NCBI GenBank assembly: GCA_031555615.1
Contig: JAVBUF010000005.1
Location: 141,064 to 205,063, forward strand
DNA from: UBA935 sp031555615
GTDB lineage: Bacteria; Bacillota; Clostridia; Lachnospirales; Lachnospiraceae
Reading direction: 5' to 3'
DNA: 64,000 nucleotides
A model generated the notes under the pieces. The model did not search any database. It saw only the letters and a program-made list of their open reading frames with translations, and had not been told where the DNA came from. How positions within the stretch are numbered: the stretch's first letter is position 1; each line of letters starts with the position of its first letter. Made by a program: the position numbers and the translations under genes. Of the stretch, positions 41,781-50,567 are shown in pieces.

Positions 41781-43598
41781 ATGTGTGGAATTATTGGATA
41801 TACAGGAAGTAAATGTGCAAAGGATATTTTATTGGATAGTTTGGAAACCCTGGAATACAGAGGCTATGACAGTGCCGGAATCGCAGTGGCCGATGAAAAG
41901 GACAGGAAGATACAGACCCATAAGTGCGCCGGAAGAGTAAGCAGCCTGCGGGAATTGTGTGCCGGGAAAGAGATCACGGGAACCTGTGGAATCGGTCATA
42001 CCAGATGGGCCACCCATGGCGGGGTCTGTGATGAAAATGCCCACCCTCATACTTTTCAGTCGGTAACGGTGATTCATAACGGTATTATCGAAAATTATCA
42101 GGAACTAACAAGGAAATATGGATTGGCAGGTCAGCTGAAATCCCAAACCGACAGTGAAGTGGCAGCCGCCGTGCTGTCTCATTTTTATGCGGGAAATCCT
42201 TACGAAGCTATTCAAAAAACCGTTCTGAAGTTAAAAGGAACCTTTGCTCTGGGAATTCTTTTCGCAGATATCCCAGGGGTTATTTTTGCTGTCAGAAATG
42301 TCAGCCCCATTGTAATCGCCAAGACAGAGGATGGTTCCATGCTGGCTTCCGATGTGACAGTTCTGGGACAGTATACCAAAGAATATTTTGTGCTGCCGGA
42401 ATTACAGATTGCCCGTTTGGAGGAAACCGGTATTCAGTTATCTGATTTGTCGGGAGAAGAAGCCGAACCAAACTGGTGTACCATCGATTGGGATACCGAA
42501 AAAAGCGGAAAGTGCGGATATCCTTTTTATATGGAAAAAGAAATTATGGAACAGCCGGAAGTTATCGGTGAGACCATCTTTTCCCGCATCAGGAATGGGA
42601 TTCCCTGCTTTGACGCCGATGGCGTGCCGGATAGTGTTTTTGCGGAATGTAAACGGGTCTGTATTATGGCCTGCGGAACCGCCATGCATGCCGGCCTGGT
42701 CGCCAAGGCCCTGATCCAGTCCCAGGTGAAGATTTATGTGGAAGTGGTGCTGGCCTCGGAGTTTATGTACACCGATCCGGTGGTGGAAAAGAATACGCTG
42801 GTGATTGCGGTGTCCCAGTCGGGAGAAACCATCGATACCCTGGAGGCCTTGAAATTTGCCAAGAAAAATGGGGCCAAAAGCCTGGCCATCGTCAATGTGA
42901 GAGAATCCTCTATTGCCAGGGAAAGCGAATACGTCATCTATACCAATGCGGGACCGGAAATCGCCGTGGCAAGCACCAAGGCCTATACCACCCAGTTGGC
43001 GGTTTTTTATCTCATCACAGCCAGAATGGGCTATGCCAGAGGGGTTTTTGACGAAGACCGCACGAAAGAATTTGTCCGCCAGCTAGGAACAGTACCCAAA
43101 GTAATCAAGCAAGTGCTGCAAAAAAAGGAAGAACTCCATCATATCGCCCGTAAGATACTGAATGCCCGCGATGTGTTCATGATCGGACGGGGCATGGATT
43201 ATTCCGTATTGCTGGAAGGCTCCCTAAAACTAAAAGAAATCTCCTATATTCATTCCGAAGCTTACGCATCGGGAGAACTTAAACACGGCACCATAGCCCT
43301 GATTACCGAAGAAACCCCGGTACTGGCCGTAGTTACCCAGGAAAAACTCATGTCCAAAGAACTGTCCAATATCCGGGAAGTCCAATCCCGAGGGGCAGAT
43401 GTGATTTTGTTTATCAAAGAGTCCTTCGCCTATGAACAGGCATACCGCAATATTTTCCGCCTGCCGGAAATGAGCGACGAGTTCATGGTAATGCCCGCAT
43501 CAGTAGCCCTACAGCTGCTGGCCTACTACGTATCCCTGGACAAAGGCCTGGACGTAGATAAACCACGAAACCTGGCCAAAGTAGTAACAGTCGAATAA
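41781..43598 (+). CDS. glmS: Glutamine-fructose-6-phosphate aminotransferase
   Basis: A 605-aa enzyme that makes glucosamine-6-phosphate for peptidoglycan and other aminosugars. The N-terminal glutaminase has the catalytic Cys2 (MCGIIGYTG), GIGHTRWATHG and HNGIIENY. Two SIS domains follow (CGTAMHAG and VSQSGETIDTL; SEAYASGELKHG), and the protein ends with the typical DKPRNLAKVVTVE. Controlled by the ribozyme upstream. Repeated GGxC stems follow its stop. Confidence 0.98.
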   Translation: MCGIIGYTGSKCAKDILLDSLETLEYRGYDSAGIAVADEKDRKIQTHKCAGRVSSLRELCAGKEITGTCGIGHTRWATHGGVCDENAHPHTFQSVTVIHNGIIENYQELTRKYGLAGQLKSQTDSEVAAAVLSHFYAGNPYEAIQKTVLKLKGTFALGILFADIPGVIFAVRNVSPIVIAKTEDGSMLASDVTVLGQYTKEYFVLPELQIARLEETGIQLSDLSGEEAEPNWCTIDWDTEKSGKCGYPFYMEKEIMEQPEVIGETIFSRIRNGIPCFDADGVPDSVFAECKRVCIMACGTAMHAGLVAKALIQSQVKIYVEVVLASEFMYTDPVVEKNTLVIAVSQSGETIDTLEALKFAKKNGAKSLAIVNVRESSIARESEYVIYTNAGPEIAVASTKAYTTQLAVFYLITARMGYARGVFDEDRTKEFVRQLGTVPKVIKQVLQKKEELHHIARKILNARDVFMIGRGMDYSVLLEGSLKLKEISYIHSEAYASGELKHGTIALITEETPVLAVVTQEKLMSKELSNIREVQSRGADVILFIKESFAYEQAYRNIFRLPEMSDEFMVMPASVALQLLAYYVSLDKGLDVDKPRNLAKVVTVE

Positions 43599-43600
43599 AA

Positions 43601-43684
43601 GGACAAGAAGTTACACTAAGGTGCGAAAGCACCGCACCTAAGAGTAACTAAATCTTGTCCGGAAGAACGCAGGGCGTTCTTCTT
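43601..43684 (+). terminator. Nested hairpin cluster after glmS
   Basis: GGACAAGA (43601-43608) pairs with TCTTGTCC (43653-43660), enclosing AGTTAC/AGTAACT and AGGTGCG/GCACCT stems. A second perfect stem, GAAGAACGC (43662-43670) with GCGTTCTTC (43674-43682), follows directly. The pair probably ends the glmS transcript. Confidence 0.65.
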
Positions 43685-43851
43685 GAATGATTTACGTAAT
43701 GAAAAAAGATGGAAAAAGATAAGTCACAAAAGCAAGATTTGTACATCTGACAGTATAGCCATAGCGATTACACTGTGCTATACTACTATATGTAGTGCCA
43801 GGAAGAGGAACTACGCTCATGTTTTTCGCGGGAATTCGATAAACTTGCGCT

Positions 43852-44070
43852 TCGGATGGGGCCAGGGCGAGGGGGTTCGGCGATTTTTGAAAATTTGTAT
43901 TGAGTTCTTATTGGAAATTTTGCTGACGTTAGTCGTAAATCGGCAACTGTCTGACGAGTTTACGAGGAGTTTTGCCGATTTACGACTTGTATTTAGTCAT
44001 CAAAATTAACAATTAGAAATCAAACAAATTTGAAACATGAGCCGAACCCCCTCGCCCTGGCCCCATCCGA
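43852..44070. repeat. 219-bp near-palindromic element with 30-bp perfect terminal inverted repeats
   Basis: Positions 43852-43881 and 44041-44070 are exact reverse complements (30 of 30; core CGGATGGGGCCAGGGCGAGG). Inside, 43931-43946 and 43972-43987 are another perfect pair (AGTCGTAAATCGGCAA), and AATTTTGCTGAC (43916-43927) pairs with GTCATCAAAATT (43996-44007) with one mismatch. The element can thus fold nearly end to end. It has no ORF that looks like a transposase and no clear target duplication, so it may be a MITE or a large palindromic repeat. The right arm is the first coding sequence of dnaE. Confidence 0.85.
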
Positions 44071-47000
44071 TCACAACCCCAATCTACCACCCCCGCAAAA
44101 GGAGACCCCCCAGGGCAGTTGCACACCTTCATGTACATACGGAATACAGTCTGCTGGACGGTTCCAATAAGATAAAAGAATATGTGAAACGAGTAAAAGA
44201 GCTGGGCATGGACAGTGCTGCCATTACCGACCATGGTGTGATGTATGGGGTGATTGATTTTTATCGGGAAGCCAAAGCTCAGGGGATTAGGCCGATTATT
44301 GGGTGTGAGGTTTATGTGGCACCTAATTCCCGTCATGATAAAGAACTGACAGGAGGGGAAGACCGCTATTACCACTTGGTTCTTTTGGCGGAAAACAATA
44401 CCGGATATGCTAATCTGATGAAGATCGTCAGTAAAGGTTTTACCGAAGGCTATTATTACCGGCCCCGGGTGGATATGGAAGTGTTGCGGGAATATCATGA
44501 AGGAATTATTGCTCTTTCAGCCTGTCTGGCCGGAGAGGTACAGCGTTATATTCAAAAAGGCTTAATTGATGAAGCGGAGAAATCAGCCCTGAAATATCGG
44601 GATTGCTTTGGCGAGGATAATTATTTTCTGGAAATGCAGGATCATGGGATACCGGAGCAGAAAACGGTGAATACGGCTCTGCTGAGCATGAGCAGGAAGC
44701 TGAATATTCCTTTGGTAGCCACCAATGATGTGCATTACACCTATAAAGAAGACGTAGATCCTCATGATATTCTTTTGTGTATCCAAACAGGCAAAAAGCT
44801 GGCCGATGAAGACCGGATGAAGTATACAGGCGGGCAGTATTTTGTTAAAAGTGAAGAAGAAATGAAAGGCTTGTTTCCCTATGCCTGGGAAGCGGTGGAA
44901 AATACCCAGCGGATTGCCGACCGGTGTGAGGTGGAGATCGAGTTTGGTGTGACCAAACTGCCTCAGTATGATGTGCCGGAAGGATATGATGCCCTTTCTT
45001 ATTTAAATAAATTATGTTTTGATGGTTTGAAAAGGCGCTATGGTGAAGATCTTGATGCACCCGCCGGAACCACTGGACTGACTCTCAGAGAACGTTTGGA
45101 GTATGAGCTGGGAGTCATCAGTTCTATGGGATTTGTAGATTATTTCCTGATTGTCTGGGACTTTATTAAATATGCTAAGGAAAATGACATTATGGTAGGG
45201 CCGGGACGTGGTTCGGCAGCCGGCAGTATTGTCTCGTATTGTCTGGATATCACCAACATTGATCCCATCCGCTATAATCTGTTGTTTGAGCGTTTTTTGA
45301 ATCCGGAGCGTATTTCCATGCCGGATATTGATATTGACTTCTGCTTTGAAAGAAGGCAGGAGGTCATCGACTACGTAAGCCGGAAATACGGTTCTGACCG
45401 GGTGGTACAGATTGCCACCTTCGGTACCATGGCGGCTAAGGGTGTTATCCGGGATGTGGGCCGGGTAATGGATTTGCCCTATGCTTTTGTGGATTCTATT
45501 GCCAAGATGGTTCCCAATGAATTGAATATTACGCTGGAGAGGGCACTGGATATCAATTCCGAATTTCGCAAATTATATGAAACGGATGATCAGGTGCATC
45601 ATCTTTTGGATATGTGCAAGCGGCTGGAGGGATTGCCCCGGCATACTTCCATGCATGCGGCGGGAGTAGTTATCTGCAGCAGGCCGGCGGATGAATTTGT
45701 TCCCCTTTCCCGGGGCAGTGACGGCTCTGTTACCACCCAGTTTACCATGACTACCATTGAAGAATTGGGCCTGTTAAAAATGGATTTTCTAGGTCTGCGG
45801 ACCCTGACGGTATTACAGAATGCAGCCCGGCTGGTGGAAAAAAGTACAGGCCGGCCCATCGATATCGATGCTATTGATTTTGATGATAAAGCTGTCCTGA
45901 CATCCATCGGAACCGGACGTACCGATGGCGTGTTTCAGTTGGAAAGCAGCGGGATGAAGAGCTTTATGAAGGAATTGAAGCCCCAGAATCTGGAGGATGT
46001 CATTGCCGGAATTTCCTTGTATCGTCCCGGGCCCATGGACTTTATTCCCAAGTATATTAAAGGAAAGAACAACCACGCTACCATTACCTATTCCTGTCCT
46101 CAATTGGAACCAATCCTGTCTCCCACCTATGGCTGTATAGTCTATCAGGAGCAGGTTATGCAGATCGTTCGGGATCTGGGAGGATATAGCCTGGGGCGAA
46201 GCGATCTGGTACGCCGGGCCATGAGTAAGAAAAAACAGTCGGTAATGGAAAAAGAGCGGGCCAATTTCGTATACGGTAACCCCGAAGAAGATGTTCCGGG
46301 CTGCGTATCTAACGGAATCGGCGAAGAGGTAGCTTCCCAGATCTATGATAACATGATGGATTTTGCCAAATATGCATTTAACAAGTCCCATGCGGCCTGT
46401 TATGCGGTAGTGGCTTATCAGACGGCTTATTTGAAATATTATTATCCGGTGGAATTTATGGCCGCTTTGATGACTTCGGTGATTGATAATGCCGGAAAAG
46501 TGGCAGAATATATTATGACCTGCCGGACCATGGGGATTGCCATCCTCCCTCCCGATGTGAATGAAGGCGAAGGAGGGTTTTCGGTTAGCGGTCAATCCAT
46601 CCGTTATGCCCTGACGGCCATTAAAAGCGTCGGACATCCGGTGATCGCAGCGTTGGTGGAGGAGCGGAAGGTCAGAGGTCCATTTACCAATCTGAAAGAT
46701 TTTATTACCCGGATGGCGGATCGGGATATCAATAAAAAAGCCATTGAAAACTTTATCAAAGCCGGAGCCTTTGACAGCCTGCCGGGTACCCGCAAACAGT
46801 TTATGAGCGCCTATGTGCAGATTGTGGACTCCATTCAGCGGGATAAAAAGAGCAATATGGCCGGTCAGATCAGCCTGTTTGACATTGCGGCAGAGGAGCA
46901 GAAGGAAGAATTTGAAGTGAAGCTTCCCGATGTGGGAGAATACAGCAAGGAAATGCGGCTGGCTTTTGAAAAAGAAGTTTTGGGTGTATATGTCAGCGGT

Positions 47001-47603
47001 CATCCGCTGGAAGAATATGAAGAGATGTGGCGAAGCTGCATTACCAATACTACAGCTGATTTCTATTTGAATGAGGAAGATAACAGCACAGTGGTAAAGG
47101 ATAATCAGACGGCGGTAATCGGCGGCATCATCGCTGATAAGAAGATCAAATACACCAGAAATGATAAAATTATGGCCTTTCTGCAGGTAGAAGACCTGGT
47201 GGGAGTGGTGGAAGTAATCGTATTTCCCAAGGACTATGAAAAAAACAGCGCCGCACTGGCGGAAGATAACAAGATATTTGTGCGGGGCAGGGTTTCCCTG
47301 GAAGAAGAAAAAGACGGAAAGGTTATTTGCGAAAAAATCACCAGTTTTGAAGATGTCCCAAGAAAGCTTTGGATCAAGTTTCCCAACATGGAAAGCTATG
47401 AAGGGGAAATTGAAAGATTATTGGCATTACTGGCTGCGTCGGATGGAAATGACAGTGTTATTTTATACGTAGAAGACGTTAAAGCCATGAAAAAACTGCC
47501 TCCCAACAAAAATGTCTGTGCGGATTGGGAGTTGATTGATTTACTGAAACAAAATTTCGGTAAAGAAAATGTAAAAGTAGTGTGGGATTTTAAAAAGGAT
47601 TGA
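44037..47603 (+). CDS. dnaE: DNA polymerase III alpha subunit, with unusual N-terminal extension
   Basis: A 1188-aa replicative polymerase. The family normally begins near HLHVHTEYSLLDGS (PHP domain), here at residue 30. Later come the polymerase core with GRGSAAGS, catalytic Asp residues in PDIDIDF (430-434), the tau-binding/helix-hairpin-helix region, and an OB fold (AVIGGIIADKKIKYT). No exonuclease insertion is present in PHP, so it is DnaE rather than PolC. The first 26 residues (MSRTPSPWPHPITTPIYHPR) come partly from the palindromic element. At 44112 the in-frame AGG lies 8 bases after AAAGGAG, exactly where an ATG would be expected; no start codon remains there. ATG 44037 has no good ribosome binding site. 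Confidence 0.93.
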   Translation: MSRTPSPWPHPITTPIYHPRKRRPPRAVAHLHVHTEYSLLDGSNKIKEYVKRVKELGMDSAAITDHGVMYGVIDFYREAKAQGIRPIIGCEVYVAPNSRHDKELTGGEDRYYHLVLLAENNTGYANLMKIVSKGFTEGYYYRPRVDMEVLREYHEGIIALSACLAGEVQRYIQKGLIDEAEKSALKYRDCFGEDNYFLEMQDHGIPEQKTVNTALLSMSRKLNIPLVATNDVHYTYKEDVDPHDILLCIQTGKKLADEDRMKYTGGQYFVKSEEEMKGLFPYAWEAVENTQRIADRCEVEIEFGVTKLPQYDVPEGYDALSYLNKLCFDGLKRRYGEDLDAPAGTTGLTLRERLEYELGVISSMGFVDYFLIVWDFIKYAKENDIMVGPGRGSAAGSIVSYCLDITNIDPIRYNLLFERFLNPERISMPDIDIDFCFERRQEVIDYVSRKYGSDRVVQIATFGTMAAKGVIRDVGRVMDLPYAFVDSIAKMVPNELNITLERALDINSEFRKLYETDDQVHHLLDMCKRLEGLPRHTSMHAAGVVICSRPADEFVPLSRGSDGSVTTQFTMTTIEELGLLKMDFLGLRTLTVLQNAARLVEKSTGRPIDIDAIDFDDKAVLTSIGTGRTDGVFQLESSGMKSFMKELKPQNLEDVIAGISLYRPGPMDFIPKYIKGKNNHATITYSCPQLEPILSPTYGCIVYQEQVMQIVRDLGGYSLGRSDLVRRAMSKKKQSVMEKERANFVYGNPEEDVPGCVSNGIGEEVASQIYDNMMDFAKYAFNKSHAACYAVVAYQTAYLKYYYPVEFMAALMTSVIDNAGKVAEYIMTCRTMGIAILPPDVNEGEGGFSVSGQSIRYALTAIKSVGHPVIAALVEERKVRGPFTNLKDFITRMADRDINKKAIENFIKAGAFDSLPGTRKQFMSAYVQIVDSIQRDKKSNMAGQISLFDIAAEEQKEEFEVKLPDVGEYSKEMRLAFEKEVLGVYVSGHPLEEYEEMWRSCITNTTADFYLNEEDNSTVVKDNQTAVIGGIIADKKIKYTRNDKIMAFLQVEDLVGVVEVIVFPKDYEKNSAALAEDNKIFVRGRVSLEEEKDGKVICEKITSFEDVPRKLWIKFPNMESYEGEIERLLALLAASDGNDSVILYVEDVKAMKKLPPNKNVCADWELIDLLKQNFGKENVKVVWDFKKD

Positions 47604-47679
47604 AAATCCCGACAAAAAAGGATAGAATGAGAACAAATGCCAGCGAATTAACGGATGCGCTGGGTGCAGGAGGATTATA

Positions 47680-48654
47680 ATGGCAAAAGAAATAAAGACC
47701 ATCGGTATATTAACCAGCGGCGGTGATGCCCCCGGTATGAATGCGGCTATCCGGGCTGTTGTCAGGAAGGCTATCAGCAACGGTGTTAAAGTAAAAGGTA
47801 TTAAGAAGGGTTATCAGGGGCTTCTGAATGAAGAAATAGCCGATATGGAAAAGCGAGATGTTTCGGATATTATCCAAAGGGGCGGGACTGTCCTGGGAAC
47901 GGCTCGCTGTGTGGAATTCCGCGAAGAAGAAGGACAGAAAAAAGCCGCGGATATCTGTCGGAAACACGGTATCGACGGGGTCATCGTAATCGGCGGTGAC
48001 GGTTCTTACCGCGGTGCCCAGGATCTGGCCAGACATGGCATCAATACCATCGGTATTCCCGGAACCATTGATTTGGATATTGCCTGTACCGAATATACCA
48101 TTGGTTTTGATACGGCTGTTAATACCGCTATGCAGGCCATTGACAAAGTGCGTGACACATCATCTTCTCACGAGCGTTGCAGCATTATTGAGGTTATGGG
48201 CAGAAATGCCGGATATATCGCTCTTTGGTGTGGTGTTGCCAATGGTGCCGAAGATATTTTAATTCCGGAAAAATATGATTATAACGAGCAGACCATTATC
48301 AATAACATCATTAATAACCGTAAAAGAGGCAAAACCCATCATATTATCATTAATGCGGAAGGCATCGGACATTCTACCTCCATGGCCAGAAGAATCGAAG
48401 CCGCTACAGGCATTGAAACCAGAGCCACGATCTTAGGATACATGCAGCGCGGCGGAAGTCCTACCTGTAAGGACCGTTTTTATGCGTCTATCATGGGTGC
48501 TTATGCGGCAGATATTCTTTGCCAGGGAAAAAGCAATCGGGTAGTCGGATACCAGCACGGAGAGTTTGTGGATTTTGATATTCAGGATGCTCTGGAGATG
48601 CAAAAGAATATTAATAATTATCAATTTGAAGTCAGCAGGCTGTTATCCCAATGA
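47680..48654 (+). CDS. pfkA: ATP-dependent 6-phosphofructokinase
   Basis: A 324-aa glycolytic enzyme. IGILTSGGDAPGMNAAIRAVV and IGGDGSYRGA bind ATP, and FDTAVNTAMQAIDKVRDT and MGRNAGYIA bind substrate. The catalytic segment reads GTIDLD (residues 128-133); in most PfkA it is GTIDND, so Asn is replaced by Leu while the catalytic Asp131 is kept. ATG 47680 follows GGAGGATTATA. Its stop overlaps the next start by 4 bp (ATGA), so the two genes are translationally coupled. Confidence 0.96.
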   Translation: MAKEIKTIGILTSGGDAPGMNAAIRAVVRKAISNGVKVKGIKKGYQGLLNEEIADMEKRDVSDIIQRGGTVLGTARCVEFREEEGQKKAADICRKHGIDGVIVIGGDGSYRGAQDLARHGINTIGIPGTIDLDIACTEYTIGFDTAVNTAMQAIDKVRDTSSSHERCSIIEVMGRNAGYIALWCGVANGAEDILIPEKYDYNEQTIINNIINNRKRGKTHHIIINAEGIGHSTSMARRIEAATGIETRATILGYMQRGGSPTCKDRFYASIMGAYAADILCQGKSNRVVGYQHGEFVDFDIQDALEMQKNINNYQFEVSRLLSQ

Positions 48655-49451
48655 TCACCAGTGTATCCAACAGCCGTGTAAAAAGAATCGTGCAATTACA
48701 GGAAAAGACCAAAGCAAGAAATCAGGAGAAAGTCTTTATTGTCGAAGGCAGCAAGATGTTTATGGAAGCACCGGAGGCGATGATTAAAGAGATTTATCTG
48801 ACCGAAAGTTTTTTGGGGAAATGTCAGCCGGAAGTGCGGGACAAGCTGAAGCGGCTTTCTTATGAAATGGTATCTGAAGAGGTATTTTGTAAAATATCCA
48901 ATACCCAGACGCCCCAGGGGATACTTTGTGTATTGCAGCAAGCCGAGGCCGGCCTTTCTGAGCTTCTTACAGAAAAAGGGGAAGGGACACCATTTTTTCT
49001 GATATTAGAGGATATTCAGGATCCCGGTAATTTGGGAACTATCCTGCGGACCGGCGAAGGGGCCGGAATCCATGGTATCATTATGAGCCGCGGATGCGTG
49101 GATATCTACAATCCCAAGACCATTCGCTCCACAATGGGTTCGGTGTTTCGGGTGCCTTTTGCCTATACAGATAGTCTGGAGAAGGCCATTGACCAATTGC
49201 AGGAAGCCGGAATACAGGTTTTTGCCGCTCATTTGCAGGGGGCTTGTGGGTACGACCAGTGTGATTATGGTGGTGGTACAGCCTTTTTAATTGGAAATGA
49301 GGGCAGCGGATTAAGAGAAGAAACCGCAGGAAAAGCGGATACGAATATCAAGATCCCCATGATGGGAGAAGTTGAATCACTGAATGCGGCGGCAGCAACG
49401 GCAATTTTGTTGTACGAAGTGTTCAGACAACGTAGAAATCTGGAGGTATAA
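48651..49451 (+). CDS. TrmH/SpoU-family RNA 2'-O-methyltransferase
   Basis: A 266-aa SPOUT methyltransferase with an N-terminal substrate-binding domain (ISNTQTPQGILCVL) and the knotted SAM-binding C-terminal domain: motif 1 LEDIQDPGNLGTILRTGEGAG, motif 2 FLIGNEGSGLREE, motif 3 KIPMMGEVESLNAAAATAI. It modifies ribose in rRNA or tRNA; the exact target cannot be told. It starts within the pfkA stop and is followed by proC after two hairpins. Confidence 0.92.
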   Translation: MITSVSNSRVKRIVQLQEKTKARNQEKVFIVEGSKMFMEAPEAMIKEIYLTESFLGKCQPEVRDKLKRLSYEMVSEEVFCKISNTQTPQGILCVLQQAEAGLSELLTEKGEGTPFFLILEDIQDPGNLGTILRTGEGAGIHGIIMSRGCVDIYNPKTIRSTMGSVFRVPFAYTDSLEKAIDQLQEAGIQVFAAHLQGACGYDQCDYGGGTAFLIGNEGSGLREETAGKADTNIKIPMMGEVESLNAAAATAILLYEVFRQRRNLEV

Positions 49452-49510
49452 GTTTGAAAGTTCCTTTCAAACTACTTATTAGAGCAATATCGCAAGCAGG
49501 CTTGCGATAT
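49451..49510 (+). promoter_or_regulatory. Two tandem perfect hairpins upstream of proC
   Basis: Hairpin 1: AGTTTGAAAG (49451-49460) with CTTTCAAACT (49464-49473), three-base loop. Hairpin 2: ATATCGCAAGC (49487-49497) with GCTTGCGATAT (49500-49510), two-base loop. The second ends 3 bases before the proC ribosome binding site. Neither has a T tract, so a role in translation or mRNA processing is more likely than termination. Confidence 0.7.
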
Positions 49511-49525
49511 GCAGGAGGTATAATT

Positions 49526-50320
49526 GTGAAAATAGGATTTATCGGATTGGGAAATATGGGCAGTGCCATGATTGGCGGAATGCTTTCCAAGGGCATTGCA
49601 GATCCCCGGGATATTACCGGAGCAGACAGTTTTCAGGAAGCCGCAGACAAGGCGGCAGAAACATATGGCATCCGGACAACCCCCAATAATCAGGCTGCGG
49701 TAGAATTTGCCGATATCTTAATCTTGGCGGTAAAGCCGCAGATATTAGCCGGTGTAATCGAAAATATCCGCAGTGAAATTAAGAAAGAAACGGTTATTAT
49801 CAGCATTGTTGCCGGTAAAACCATCGATTGGCTGGAAAAAGCGTTTGAAAAGCCGGTTAAAATAGTAAGAGTGATGCCCAATACCCCGGCGTTGGTGGGG
49901 GAGGCTATCAGCGGGGTGTGCCGGAATGAATCCGTAACAGACCAAGAGATGGAAAAATGCCTGATGATCCTGAAAAGTTTCGGCCAGGCTGAGGAAGTAG
50001 CCGAGCATATGATGGATGCGGTGGTAGGAGTGGGGGGCAGTTCACCGGCTTACGTATTTATGTTTATCGAAGCCCTTGCAGACGGTGCGGTGGCAGCGGG
50101 GATGCCCAGAAATCAGGCTTATCGCTTTGCGGCCCAATCAGTCCTGGGCAGTGCCAAAATGGTGCTGGAAACCGGCAAACATCCGGGAGAATTGAAGGAT
50201 ATGGTATGCTCCCCCGGCGGTACAACCATCGAAGCAGTTAAGGTTTTGGAAGAAAAGGGCATGCGCGGTGCGGTAATGGCAGCAGTAGAAGCTTGCGTCA
50301 ACAAGTCCAGGAACCTGTAA
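49526..50320 (+). CDS. proC: Pyrroline-5-carboxylate reductase
   Basis: A 264-aa enzyme for the last step of proline synthesis. The Rossmann start IGFIGLGNMGSAMIGGML, VKPQ, VGVGGSSPAYVFMFIEALADGAVAAGMPR and SPGGTTIEAV are diagnostic. The GTG at 49526 is preferred as it follows AGGAGGT by 7 bases and gives the normal start. The frame stays open back to a TTG at 49454 that itself follows GGAGGT, so a 24-residue longer form beginning in the hairpin region is possible. Confidence 0.96.
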   Translation: MKIGFIGLGNMGSAMIGGMLSKGIADPRDITGADSFQEAADKAAETYGIRTTPNNQAAVEFADILILAVKPQILAGVIENIRSEIKKETVIISIVAGKTIDWLEKAFEKPVKIVRVMPNTPALVGEAISGVCRNESVTDQEMEKCLMILKSFGQAEEVAEHMMDAVVGVGGSSPAYVFMFIEALADGAVAAGMPRNQAYRFAAQSVLGSAKMVLETGKHPGELKDMVCSPGGTTIEAVKVLEEKGMRGAVMAAVEACVNKSRNL

Positions 50321-50352
50321 AATATATTTTGTAAAAAAATTAACAAAAATGT

Positions 50353-50386
50353 AAAAAATCCGAGAGAAAATTTCGGATTTTTTTTG
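50353..50386 (+). terminator. Terminator after proC
   Basis: AAAAAATCCGA pairs perfectly with TCGGATTTTTT around a 9-base loop, with further T residues. Confidence 0.88.
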
Positions 50387-50446
50387 TTGTATTTAACAAA
50401 AAATAATGAAAGAATGTGATGTTTTCGTTTTGAAAAACTTGAAAAG

Positions 50447-50475
50447 TTGACAAAAATTCCAATATTTGGTATATT
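50447..50475 (+). promoter_or_regulatory. Promoter of the SleB-type hydrolase gene
   Basis: Perfect TTGACA (50447-50452), 17-bp spacer, TATATT (50470-50475). The predicted leader before the gene is about 85 bases and AT-rich. Confidence 0.8.
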
Positions 50476-50567
50476 ATTTTTACTCTTGTGTAATATTTTT
50501 GTAATAAATGAGTATTATTTAATGTAAAGAAGTTTTAGAATATGTTATTTTATTATTGGAGGAAATC

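Noticed and set aside
43683..44009. A 108-codon plus-strand ORF between glmS and dnaE
   Set aside because: It runs through the left arm and inner inverted repeats of the palindromic element; the translation is not protein-like and has no ribosome binding site. The repeat structure explains this region better.
43852..44070. Reading the palindromic element as a simple terminator of glmS
   Set aside because: The glmS message already has two hairpins at 43601-43684, and this element is far longer than a terminator with its 3' arm inside the dnaE coding frame and no T tract.
45813..47003. A 396-codon open frame on the minus strand inside dnaE
   Set aside because: It lies wholly within the well-supported dnaE coding region, has no ribosome binding site of note and its translation shows no known domain; it is a shadow of dnaE codons.
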